From assembly GCA_028095005.1 (NCBI GenBank), contig CM051461.1:166380574-166444573 (forward strand): a DNA stretch of 64,000 nt. The letters run 5' to 3'. The notes beneath the pieces are model-generated. The model saw only the letters and a list, made by a program, of their open reading frames with translations. It had not been told where the DNA came from and did not search any database. Of the stretch, positions 52,957 through 64,000 are shown piece by piece. The translations under genes and the position numbers were made by a program. The stretch comes from Rhynchospora pubera (lineage: Eukaryota; Streptophyta; Magnoliopsida; Poales; Cyperaceae). Each line of letters starts with the position of its first letter. The first letter of the stretch is position 1.

Positions 52957-55488
52957 ATTTGTATAGAGGGGATGAAGGTCCTGAAATAGAAAAAATTAAT
53001 GAATATGCTGGATTAAGTATTAAGTCTCTAAAATAATTAATGGATGAGAGGATGATAGAATCTTTGAGAATAATTAATGGGATGAGGGAATGATGAAATA
53101 TATGGGATGATGTTAAGTAATCCGAGGATTGAAAATAATTCACATGCTTCGTAAATAATTTTATTTAATAAAATTTTGCCGCTTTGCGACCCGACCCTCA
53201 TAAATCCCAATAATATTAATATTGATAATTCACATGCTAAATTTTAAGAAATGATCTCTCTTTCTTCACATATTTACTAAGGGGATTATTTTATAAATTT
53301 CTCTCTCCAATGCAACGGTTAAATGGGATTATTTTAATAATTTCGATCGGTTCGTGAATCTTGTTCCAACGTTTCGTCAGAATTTAAACTGAAATTTTAT
53401 TGGCTTGCTGGAATCTACCCCTCCTCTTCTCCACTCGATCAAAGCAGTTATCGGACCATTTCTCATCAAGCGACTCAAATCCAGCAGCTGCTATTTGACA
53501 TTGTTTGCGAATGGATGTTTATAACCAGGTAAAAGATGCCTTGCAAATGTTCGATTAAATGCTCCAGAAAGGCGAGAGCCTTCATCATGCTTACAATACC
53601 GAAAAAGTAATTAATCGAAATTAGGTTAAATCCGAAACCTCGTCTTTAATGGATCTGTTGCCAACTGGCACTAAAGAAAATGTCTATAACGCAACTTGAA
53701 CCCACATAGTACTCATGTACAATTTGTCGATCACAATGTCAGTAAATTAAGCACAAGTACTGGAATTAGAAGATAGAGATGTCAACGTATTGTGTTTGTC
53801 TCACCGCGGCATCTCAAATAGTTGGTCCGTAGATGACAATTGACAATCCTTGCAGAACTACTACACATGCTTATGTGATGATATGACTTTTTGGTTTTGC
53901 TATCTCATGCCAAATCTCTCTCAAAATGAAAACAACTTTGTGCAGGTTGTACGCATTAATCAAGGTACTTGACTCTGTACCAATGTTTTTTCATGGGGTG
54001 CCAGTTCCTTAGTTGCTTGAGCTTGACCAACCTATAAGAATGCTCGTACCGATCTTTTGGGCCTGACCCGTACAGATCTGTGGCTGGAAACACTACAATC
54101 CCTCCTATAAATATGCTCCACAGACCACAACTCCAACGTTGACTGTATGATATTTGTTATACTGAACCAAACCAATAAGAAAGGTACTCTCAGTACATAA
54201 TGTCATATATATTCTGTGGGCCGTGAGCAAATTAGGAATAGTAATCTTTTGGTTTTGTTGGGAATTTCTTTTGTCTTTTATGGTTATTACCTTCAGGATT
54301 TGATGCCAATCTACATATTCTATGCATCCAATGGATCAACATTTTACTGAGAAAACAATCCTGTAATGGACCACAAATTAGAGACCAATTAAACATCATA
54401 CTAAAAACAAGACTTGATATTGATTAGATGTTCTTCACTTTTTCTGAACAATTTTTTGTATGCTAGAAGAAGGTGATACTAAAATGAGGGGACCTATTGT
54501 GATGATAATAGGCCCAAGTTGGCCATTGTTTTAGCTTGGTTAAGATCAAACACTTAATTATGTTGGAGAACTTGATCCCATAACCGAAGTGGCCTATGGC
54601 ATAGCCCAACACCTCAGGTATCAACGCCATATGGCACCTCCATTACCTTTCTGGACACACCCAGTTTACATTGCCTTCACTGTCAGCCTCTGGGTCCATC
54701 AGGTCACCGTGACTGGCATAGTTGTTTGTAATTGGAGTGGCATCTATACAAAGGTGCAAGGAAAACATTACTGTTATATAAATAGGATTAAGGGATAATG
54801 AAAAAATTCATGATTTATCAGTGTATACATGAAATTATCCACATTTGAAAGTTACTTGGGAAATTACTCTTTTTGTAGGGTAATACATGATATTGGACAT
54901 CTAATGAAGCTACATGACACTGGAAAAAACTAAATTTAATTTGTTGCAAAGTTTACTTAGTTTCCTGCCCATAACATTCTGGGATAACCATCAGAAGGAT
55001 TTTTTTTTTTTGAAACTTTAGGCAAGTAGGCAGATCTAAATTAAATTGAAATCTAATAAAAAAAATAATAATACTTTTTGTTAAGATAAATTGGAGGTCT
55101 AAGCCACCCAATTTATTTTTAAATTAAATGTCTATGAAAGACTCCCTAGTCGGGTTTCGAACCTGCGACCTTTCACTCAAAGAGTCAAAAAATAATAATA
55201 CTTGTCCAAGTAGGCAGACATTAAATAAATTGAAATCTAATAAAAAATAATAATACTTGTCCGAATTTTGATTTAGTTATTGCATTAACTCAAATTTACA
55301 GAAATCATATGGTCCCTCAATAATCAATCAGGAGTCTTTGTCATTGTTATTTATTCTATCGAACAAAATGTATGCAGGACCTCAAATTTTGATATAGAGG
55401 CCTTGTGCTCTATAAGATAATGCACCTCACTGAAAAAAGTATGTGTGATATAGAAATAATCAGACAGATCTCTGAGTCACTCAACTTC
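52957..55488. repeat. Right copy of the ALMT downstream flank
   Basis: From about 53370 this parallels 40700-41990 (TGCTGGAATCTACCCCTC, CCAGGTAAAAGATGCC, CATGATTTATCAGTGTATACATGA). The unit was split from its start near 50340 by about 3 kb containing the Tourist-like MITE, minisatellite and LINE. No gene is present. The frame at 54589-54798 matches nothing. Confidence 0.6.
55075..55195 (-). repeat. Possible tRNA-derived SINE remnant
   Basis: On the minus strand GGTCGCAGGTTCGAAACCC contains a good polymerase III B box (GGTTCGAAACC), but no clear A box precedes it. The surrounding words AATCTAATAAAAAATAATAATACTT occur on both sides (about 55045 and 55235), as a target duplication would. A related tail occurs at about 4630-4673. 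Confidence 0.45.
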
Positions 55489-58400
55489 TCAATCAACAGC
55501 TTGAGGTACTGCATGACTAGGCAAATCCCTGATTTTCACGTTCTCCTTTGTCTCATTTCGCCTCACCTCGATCGAAACCAATTCTTCATCAAACTCCTTA
55601 AAACTCGCTTGTCGACCCAACTCCTCTACCTCCTCTATAATAAGCTCTAGCCTTGCTGCCATTTCCACCAAAAGGGCAGCGAATGCTGCAAAAGGTAGTG
55701 CCTCAGAGAACTCCAGACTCAGCATGGCTATCTTGCTCAGAGTTGGCCTCAGCACAGGCTGATCCCTCACTCTGTTTTCATTGCTGTTATTGTTGTTGTT
55801 TCTCTTTTCTACAAATGCAGCTGCATCACTCTTGGCCGAAGGAAGACTCACCATCCAGTTGCTATTAACTGCATGTTTAAAAGTTGAGCGGTTGTTTTTG
55901 GAATTAAGAAAAAGGCGGGGCTGGGAACGGATGGCTGAGTTGAGGTCATGGAGGGCTTGGTGGAGGTGGTCAGAGAGGACATCTGGGGAGCACCGGTGAT
56001 GGGCCCTTATGCACGAGGCCAGGTCTAGGAGAACTTTGGAGATTTCAGTAGCAACTCGGATGCAAGGATCTCGAAACAGCGCTCTGACAGATGGTGGGGT
56101 CTTTGAGATTGTTGCGATCATGCAATGGAAAGATTACGAGGGAAAGACAGTCAATTAAGAAATACTTCATTTTCATAGCTCATAAATGGAACTGTGTTTT
56201 CATTTTCAAATATACTGTAAAACTAGCAGTAATGGACTTGTTTCTGGCCTTAGTTATTTGATTAATGGCCTATACTATTAGGGGAATTTTATTATTGGTT
56301 CTGGTCAAGCTTCTAAATTTCTCCGAAATAACGGCGAAATAACAGAAATAGCGGTATTCTGTGTCAAACCGCATGAACGTTACAGTCTTAATTGAGAAAA
56401 TGACATAACGCTTTATTTCAGTTATTTCGGCGATATAACGCGTTATTTCAGTTATTTCGGCGAAATAACAAGCTGTTATTGCTACTATTGTTAAATTGTG
56501 TATTCAATATTGAACTATTATTAAATTGGTACAAGCTGCTACTGCTACTCAATATTGGTACACTGCAGTATATTGAATTTGGTATGGTCGTATGCTATTT
56601 GTATGGAGTATTGGAGATGTATAAACATATAAGTTGATAGTTATAGAATTGATGTGTGTCAAACTTTGAAAAAATACTACACCGTTATATCGCCGTTATA
56701 ACATCGAAATAACACCGAAATAACATGGAGACCTGGACCGTCATACCGAAAAAACCGAAATTTAAAAGCTTGGTTCTGGTACAATGCGAAGTTCACAAAT
56801 TTTGTAAGTTAAATTAAATATATATGGAATTTGTTCTAATGTAATAAGTTGGTTTTTTACTTTGGATTTCTCCAGCCCGAATACCAACAAGAAGATATGC
56901 AATGTGAAGTATCATTGGTACCAATCCTCCCAATACTGTAAATTATGGGCTAATTGCATTGGTAACTTGAATTAAGGTCATATTATACCTGAATTTCAGA
57001 TTCCAAACATCCATGAAGAGATACAGCAGAATATCCAAAATGCCTTAGCACAGTACCAAGCTTGACATACTGTTGCCAGGGGTATTTGTAGCAGTGTCTC
57101 GAGTGCCGTGGCTCCCAGCTTGCAAACATTGCCTAAATATAATCGATCCAAAATATTACAGTAAAGTGTTATTACTAGTGAGAATTACTAAAAAAAACTA
57201 ACAGAAGGAAATAAGAACTTACAAGGGTCTCATCGCTTGATTTTGAATCCAATACAATCCGATAGCCTTTGGATATCATCTCCTTGGTAGATTTCACATC
57301 AAGAGTGCTTCCCTCCTTCTCTTGGTCGTGAAAATAGAGACTCACGCATGCTGTTTTGATTGCATAAGATGTTATCATAGGTAAGATACTATTTTACATC
57401 TTAATTTATAATTATGAACCAATTATGCTGGTGCTAGCTAACATAGTCTGTGCAATATGCCTTATTAGTAATGATAGTTGAAAATTTAGTGATTGTTATC
57501 AGGACTAAAATCGATGTATGGTAATAGTACCTCAACAAAACCAAAATGATTAGACAAATATATTTTAGAACTGATAAGATTTTTACCTTCAATTGAAGTA
57601 GCCAATCCTTCTAGTTTACGAACAGTATACTCATGAAGATCTTCTCCAGACCAATTTGGGAAAATAACAATGCTCATGAAGAGACAAATGCCGCAACCAA
57701 TAGCAATGGTGAAGAGGCGGTCACGTGCCAATGGTACAACATTCTCTTCTCTAAAGCTCGAAACACTTATCAGATTAAATGTCAGCAGGAAAACTAGCAC
57801 CCCGTAGTCAAAGTTCTTTTTTATTTGTGGAAAGAATCTCAAATATGTGCTTACAAATCCTGTAAAAGACATGAAGTACAATTTTTCAAATATTCATTCA
57901 TTCATAGTTTCTAACATGCACACTAGGGCATCAACTTTTTGTCGTTGCTGGACAGTAAACTGTCAACTAATGCATATAGTAGGTATAATTCACGGATTTA
58001 TAATGGTGATTTCCTCACAATGTTGAATTAGACCGATTAAGCTCAAATATGGTAATTCTTCAAATGCTCAATGAGACCAATTACTATTGTACTTCCTCTT
58101 AAATGTTCAATGAGACTGATTGACCAAATTTGGCCTCAGTTAAACCTCAATTTATGAAAGTATGTCCTACCGATTATAAAGACTGATAATCCAACAAAAA
58201 CTGCACGGAATGTTTTTCCAGACTTCTCAGCTACAACTTCTATAAGAAATGCTAGAGACCCCGCACACAATGTCCCAAATCCTCTATTCAGTCCCTTGCA
58301 TAGAGTGGCCCCTACAAAAAGACAGCATGGAAAAATAAAAAATTAGAGAAAGGAACCAAATTCTAGTATTAATTAGGGAGAATTTCCTGTGTACTGGGTA

Positions 58401-59034
58401 AAATTTGAAGATATACGATAAATAGCCTTAAAAAATTGTCGGTGTGGTGATTGCAACCTGACCCTAAAAAAAATAGCCTTAAAAAAATGAGAAATTTCAT
58501 ACGTTCCCAGAAAATCAGACAAATCTTGCATATTCTAAAAGGGAAGGGGAATACTTAAAATAGCCTTTGCTTTCCTCAAATTTCATTTTTAATTGCATGA
58601 CTGAGAAACAGGGACACTGTTCCATTCTTAATGTTTATTATTGAAAAGGCATGTTTGATCTCTGTTTAACTATAAAACTTGAAAAGTCTCCTTAATATAA
58701 CCTTATTTTTTCATGAAAAAAAAAGGAGAGAGATAGAACACCAAATTTAACCTGCAGTAAATTCAAGCACCACAACCACAGTCATGACAGCCCACATCGC
58801 ATTTTTGCCGACTCCTTTAAACAATGGCTCGAAGATATACAAAAAGGACACCAGTGTGAGTGCCAAACCAACCTTTACAGCATGCACCACTCTTCTTGGA
58901 TCATCCCTTCCAACTCGGTACCAGCTTTTCCATATGGAAGCAAAAAATGTACTTATTATATCAGCAAAATTCGCCATTCTTTTCAGCCAACATTGCTTTG
59001 TTTCATGAAATGAGAAGTTTCCAGCCAGTGACAT
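55489..59034 (-). CDS. Aluminium-activated malate transporter family anion channel (ALMT)
   Basis: Membrane anion channel of the plant ALMT family (malate or related anions; plasma membrane or tonoplast). Six exons fit in frame on the minus strand: 59034-58752, 58311-58171, 57859-57587, 57350-57223, 57132-56989 and 56100-55489, giving 526 residues. Exons 1-3 encode about six hydrophobic helices (VKVGLALTLVSFLYIF, AMWAVMTVVVVLEF, LAFLIEVVA, AVFVGLSVFIIG, GVLVFLLTFNLISV, IAIGCGICLFMSIVIFPNWSGEDLH). Exon 5 has the family-typical ASWEPRH...YPWQQYVKLG. The last exon carries a long cytosolic tail with FSEALPFAAFAALLVEMAARLELIIEEVEEL. Start MSLAGNFSF is preferred; an in-frame ATG 27 bases upstream (59061) is possible. 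No lesion is seen. Subfamily and selectivity cannot be told, though the MSLAGNFSF start resembles the ALMT10 group. Confidence 0.9.
56306..56772. mobile_element. hAT-type MITE in ALMT intron 5
   Basis: Ends CAAGCTTCTAAATTTC and GAAATTTAAAAGCTTG with a perfect 8-base duplication GTTCTGGT (56298-56305 and 56773-56780). The interior holds many degenerate ATTTCGGCGATATAACG words in both orientations. It lies between exons 5 and 6 of the ALMT gene and does not touch splice sites. Confidence 0.88.
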
Positions 59035-59061
59035 GGCCAAATGAAGTTGTGGAAGCACCAT

Positions 59062-61717
59062 CAGAATGTTCTTAGTTCATATGCAAAACCCACTATTTAT
59101 GGGGAACGGAATCTACTGTCCAGTTTTTTGCTAATTTTTTTTATTGTGTGAATAGTAGAAGCTGCTCTTTTCTGGGAAGGTGATGACTGTTGGCTTTTAT
59201 AAAAAAAGAGAAGGCTTGTTAACATCAAATCACATGAATCCTTTTAAGAAAACGACATTTATTGAGCAAATTAAAGTCCCTTTTGGGCTTGTAGAGCATA
59301 TGCATTGATTCTGAGCCATACGCTTCCAAGCAATACGGGGAAATTGTTGGTCCGCTGAAAATGTTGCAAAAAGCACGTCTTTGTGTATGTATTTCAGATA
59401 CATTTTTGTTTTCAGCAATAGTATTCTGTGTCGGTATCCTATTAGAGTATTCATAGGTCGAAATGGTCGGCTTTCATATAATCAGCTGTTGGTTACAATC
59501 ATGCATGAACAAATTTATAAGAACTATTTTTGTTTCAAAAATTAAATAATATGGTTCAGATTTACCCATACTAGTAATTTACTTCACCAGATGTGAGGTC
59601 ATGGCACGTTGATTATTTTGACAACAAATTCTTTCCCTAATATTTAGAAATATAAAAGCAATCCGATACTAGTGTTATTGTATTCTGAAGCACTTAAAAA
59701 ACAGAGGCAAGTTTTTTCTGAGGATTTTGCTGCGAAAGGAAAGATTATTATTTTCAAGGGTTTTCAATGTTTTCTCAAGGTAATTCAAGTTTTTTTCAAG
59801 AATAACTTATTACTCTCATAATATTTCTTAAAACTTCAAACGAAATCTTGCCATCAATAAAATTTGTTATGTCTTTGTTCTTAACTGAACGTTCTTGTAC
59901 TAGTTCCTTGACAAGTATAATTAGAATATTAGATCAATGCAATAACAAAGAACGTAAAATATGAAAACAATCAGAATTTTCTTAAATAAAAAAGAAAGAA
60001 AGAAAATACAGCTCTGTCCAACTTGGCATCTCTTTTCTATTTTGTCTTGTTAGGGACGATGATTTGAAGCGTAAATGAGCTCATGAAAAGTAATTAGGCA
60101 AAGGTGCAACTGATTGTGCCGTTAAGGGTGAATATCTTAGCATTTCCCTTTATTCTGGGGTGGTTTGATTTAGGCTTGAGAGGTTTACATTCAAGTCAAC
60201 TGTCATTTTACAAAATAAAACATTTAATTTCCTGCAAAGCAACTTACAGACCAGCTAAATATTATTTCCCTTTTTGTGTAGAAGAAAAAATAACAGGGAA
60301 TACAAAAAGTAATATGATTACCCCGTTTTCGAAGTTCAGTATATTGATGGTATAAATCATCAAAGGCGCTGTTAAAATATACTTTATATTTCACGTCATA
60401 TCAGATAACAACTTTATGCTACAAATAAAAAGCAAGCAATAAGATTTAACTTGTATTTAATAGAACTTCTATTGATGTCAACTTTAGTAGTCAGTAGTGG
60501 ATAGTAAGATGAAATATATAGATGAACAATACTTTTCATTTTCTTACAATGGTGTGTATTTATAATATTTTTTTATAGGAAAAACTCATATTTAACTCCA
60601 TAAAAATATGAAAATTATATCATTATCAGTTTCATATTGATGTAACGCTTATATGACTTCATCGATAATATTTAAAAAAATTTCCGTCTATGCTGATGAA
60701 TCAATAATTGTGTTTGTAGGCTGAAAGCATGTCCAAATTCACGAGTGCATTTATTTTAGAAAAAATAAATAAATAAATAACACCCACACCGCCACACGAG
60801 CTGTGCATTGATGTTACATAATGGAAGAGGCCTAAATATGGACCAAGTCCCTAAATTCAGATCCAATTCGATATGTTTCATAGAAACATTAAAAATTGAA
60901 AACCCGACATGATATGAAATCAAGATGATCTTAAAAGGTCCAGGCTCAAAACCAACCCGTCTTACAAGTTAGAAATTACAACACATCTAACTTTCGCTTA
61001 TTCAAAAGAAACGAAAAAACGCTTTGTAAAGTCGATTTAAAATCGTTAAACCGCCACCTTTCTGTCCCAACTCGTAGTTTGTTCTTCCTTTAATACATTT
61101 AAGAAAAAATGATGCTACAGTACCGTACATAATGTCCATCAGTTGACAACTTGACATTATAGTTAAAACGATCAATTTGAGCTTTAACACCTGATCTATA
61201 TATCAAATTCTTGTAGGATACCAAATTTATATTATTTTCAACAATTTTTACTATTATCGGATATGGATAAAACCATTTTACTATAGAATGATATGTAATA
61301 TTAAAAATAAATGAGTTTTTTGCTATTCCTAAGTAACGGTCTCTAAACAGGTGAATATGCTATCAATTGTTTTTGCAAACCATGGCATATTTAATTTAAT
61401 TTATTTGAATATATAAAGTGGAACAATGTGTCCTTTTTTGTGCGTGTTCAACTTTCCATCAAGATATTAGTTAGTACAATAAACTGTCTTAGAAAATGCA
61501 AGTCGACTTTGTATTATTAAAATCTCGATTTGTCTTTTCACAATAGACTCTTATAATTATACCACAAGGTTCATGTTTGAAATATCTAATCTAACAATTT
61601 TCTAAACAAAAAGAATTCGGTCAAGGATTTGCAAAATCACAAAGCTTATGTACAGTTGTATAATGAAGGTCACTCTTTTTTCAATAATACCTTTTATACT
61701 ATTGGGAACTCAGTTTG
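59062..61717. other. ALMT 5' flank and gene-free DNA
   Basis: 59062-59600 is the ALMT promoter region and is paralogous to 46800-47430. The rest is AT-rich. Open frames at 60104-60355 and 61002-61190 match no family. No repeat structure is seen between 59600 and 61717. Confidence 0.5.
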
Positions 61718-62070
61718 GCTATGGTGAGATGAATCAGAAAAATTCATTCGTAAGTCGCGATCGAAATTCTTTAATCTAGTTCAAAATGACCGATCCAAAA
61801 CCGTTTAATATGATCTCTTTCTATTGACATCTCCTTGCGGATCAAATTTTACATTTTTCCGAAATTTTAATTATTTTTTCGGATTTTTTAAACTGTTTTT
61901 TTTTTGTTTAGAACTAATTATCTACAATTTCAAAAAAAATACTTAATATTTTCGAAAAAGTATAAAATTTGATATGCATGAAAATTTCAATAAAAAGATC
62001 ATATTGGACGGTTTGGATCAATCATTTCAAATCTGATCCAGAAATTTTGATTGCAACATCTCACCATCGG
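61718..62070. mobile_element. Inverted-repeat element, about 350 bp
   Basis: ATGGTGAGATG at the left pairs with CATCTCACCAT at the right. Inner matches include GATCCAAAACCGTTTAATATGATC against its complement GATCATATTGGACGGTTTGGATC. The left segmental copy (about 48025-48075) runs CTTTTTATAATAGTGGAAGCTTTTG without it, so it inserted after the duplication. Confidence 0.7.
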
Positions 62071-62384
62071 AAGCTTTTGTAAGTTTATATTAGTAAAAGA
62101 AACTGTAATTTGACTTGAACATAAGTTTTGACTGCTCGACTGTAGATCTAATTCCAATCCATTTAATTGACGGCGTCAGTCCGTTTACAGTTAAACTGGG
62201 AAATTAACGGACAGACGTTTATTTTGTCGCGCAGTCAAAACAGTACTTTCTAGCGACTTCCAAGTTCCGAGTTCCAGGCTGGGGATCCCATTTCTAGCGA
62301 CATCTGCAGTGACGTCATCCCATCTGCCATCCAAAAAATTCCAAAAACTTTTGTACACTATTGTTATAAGGCGGCATTCAATAG

Positions 62385-62895
62385 TAGACTATATACGAGC
62401 CGAGTTCGAGCGAGTTGAGCCGAATTCGAACTCGTTACAACTCGAGTCAACTCGTGACTCATTCGGGAGGCAATTCCGAGCTATTCGAGCTAACTCGAAC
62501 TCGTCATTTTGTAACTCGAGTCAACTCTTGACTCGGTATTCAACTCGTGAATATAGTGAATAAATGCAATAACTATTTATGAGTATTACAATAATATAAA
62601 AAAATAAAATTTATTATTAATTTTATTCTTTTTCATTGATTTGAAAAGCAAAATATGTCTAGAAACTCAATATTAATACTCATAGATCATGGTGATGATC
62701 TCAAAAAAATTAAAATTTATTTCGTCACGAGTCAACGAGCCGAGTTGAGTCTAACTCAAACTCGACTCGTTTATTAACCGAGTTGGTTCAACTCGAGTTA
62801 TGCCAACTCGAATTCTTTTAGCTCGAGTTATAATCGAGCTTTTCACGAATTGGATTCGAGTAACTCACGAATTACGATCTTTTTGCTCACCCCTA
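62385..62895. mobile_element. hAT-type MITE, 511 bp
   Basis: A perfect 8-base duplication TTCAATAG (62377-62384 and 62896-62903) encloses a unit ending TGCTCACCCCTA, the reverse complement of the common plant hAT end TAGGGGTGAGCA. The left end TAGACTATATACGAG has diverged. Both ends carry many copies of ACTCGAGT, GAGCCGAGTT and complements, around an AT-rich centre. Confidence 0.88.
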
Positions 62896-62903
62896 TTCAA
62901 TAG

Positions 62904-64000
62904 CATCACAAATACATTTATCAAAGGCAAAAATAACTTCACACAAACAAAGAAGACAAAAACAAATTATTTTTTTTCCACCCAGGCCCATTATTTTTAT
63001 TTAATATAATTGGTCAGTCCAACTAAGATGACACAGCTGAGGTGATAGCCTGTACGGGAATTGGGAATAAAATATATACCTTGTTTCTTAACTAAAAAAA
63101 TATATTATAACGTCATTATTATATTTTTTTAAAATTAATAGGCGTTTAATGGAGGGAGTGCAGTGCCATCTTCCTTTTTTATTTTCTATTTTCTATACTA
63201 ACAGTTTATTGACTCGCTACATGAGAGTAATATCGGTAAATCTATCGCATTTGGGATTCTCTAGTGCCCTAGGAGACCCTTTTTTTTTTTTTTTTTGGAT
63301 AGGCGAACTAAAACAAACAATGTTGATCTGTCTAAGTGTCTCATGATTGCATTGAGGTAACACGAGAAAAGAAATTTGACCTTTTCTTTAAGACGATTGC
63401 TTCTCTTTTTATATATTCTTTCCCCTTTTTATTTTCTTCCTGAGAGATTCTTGTAACATCTTATATCCTGTAGAAAACTAAGTTTCATTAATTTATTTAT
63501 CCTCGATGCATTAGTTACAACCCTTCGTCAAATAATTTAATTGCAGAAAGTGACAGTGACAATGACTAGAAAATGTACCATTTCAAAATAATTTGAAGAA
63601 TAGATTAAGTCAGCATTAGGTACTCCCTAAAATTATAGAAAAATTAAACTATAAGAATCATTAGATGGAAACTTAGTGCTTTGTGGAAGGATTCCAGAGA
63701 AAATTGTGTTTCTTCTAAACTATGCTACTTTTCTTAGCAACTAGTATCAGAACTATATAGTCAATTAGTCAAATTCAACATAAGTTTGGGACACAAGTTG
63801 ATATTATTTTCTCCAGTAATTTTTTTCAGCTTTTAAAATGGAAATAATATAAGACGCCGCAGATACATTGCATCTATCCATACTACCGAACAAATCCATG
63901 GTTTACTTGTCTACATAGAACTCTTTGACCCATCCAACATGTCACATAAATTAGATCTTTATTTGATAATTAGAATGTTGCATTTATATAATATAATTTC
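62904..64000. other. Gene-free AT-rich end of window
   Basis: No gene, array or inverted repeat is supported. The short open frames (62800-63009 and 63149-63346) match nothing. Confidence 0.5.

Noticed and set aside
55140..55175. tRNA gene suggested by the B box
   Set aside because: No A box, no cloverleaf and no acceptor stem can be found. A SINE remnant explains it better.
62177..62330. Short direct repeats TTTCTAGCGAC near 62248 and 62292
   Set aside because: Only about 11 bases, with no inverted ends or other element signature. It may be chance.

Overview
The window is nuclear DNA of a flowering plant. Its genes carry GT-AG introns, and it holds plant-specific families: a NAC transcription factor, an ALMT anion channel and an LRR-XI receptor kinase. 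AT-rich intergenic DNA is packed with plant transposons (CACTA, Mutator-like, hAT, PIF/Harbinger, Ty3/gypsy, LINE). I cannot name the species. Only four host genes look intact. There is no CRISPR array, operon or convincing tRNA or rRNA gene.

Layout. 1-547 is the right end of a CACTA transposon. 548-10691 has no host gene but holds several inverted-repeat elements: a small MITE, a 2.8 kb Mutator-like element carrying an RNase H fragment, a strongly strand-skewed C-rich/G-rich element with a tandem array, and a 728 bp element with a perfect 9 bp target duplication. 10692-18065 is a complete 7.4 kb CACTA element with a CAT target duplication, a broken tnp2 transposase and a Ulp1-like peptidase remnant. 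20208-23696 is a five-exon NAC gene. 24584-31817 is an eight-exon circularly permuted GTPase of the mitochondrial YlqF/RbgA (SIN2-like) type. Its seventh intron holds a nearly pristine 4.9 kb Ty3/gypsy element.

32363-36900 carries a MIK1/PXY-like LRR receptor kinase pseudogene. A solo LTR interrupts it at the transmembrane segment and several lesions break the kinase. It lies between the GTPase 3' end and a second copy of that 3' end (36901-38094). That copy still has the empty site of the gypsy element. 38618-39829 (minus) encodes an FHA-domain protein.

From about 40.6 to 62.1 kb there is a tandem segmental duplication of an ALMT locus. The right copy (59034-55489, minus, six exons) is intact. 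The left copy was destroyed by a decayed gypsy element, which is now joined in frame to the tail of the last ALMT exon. A 5'-truncated LINE and several hAT-like and other MITEs are scattered through both copies.

I see no multigene pathway. The value of the window is a well-resolved record of nested insertions, duplications and gene breakage. Target duplications and paralogous empty sites give the order of events in several places.
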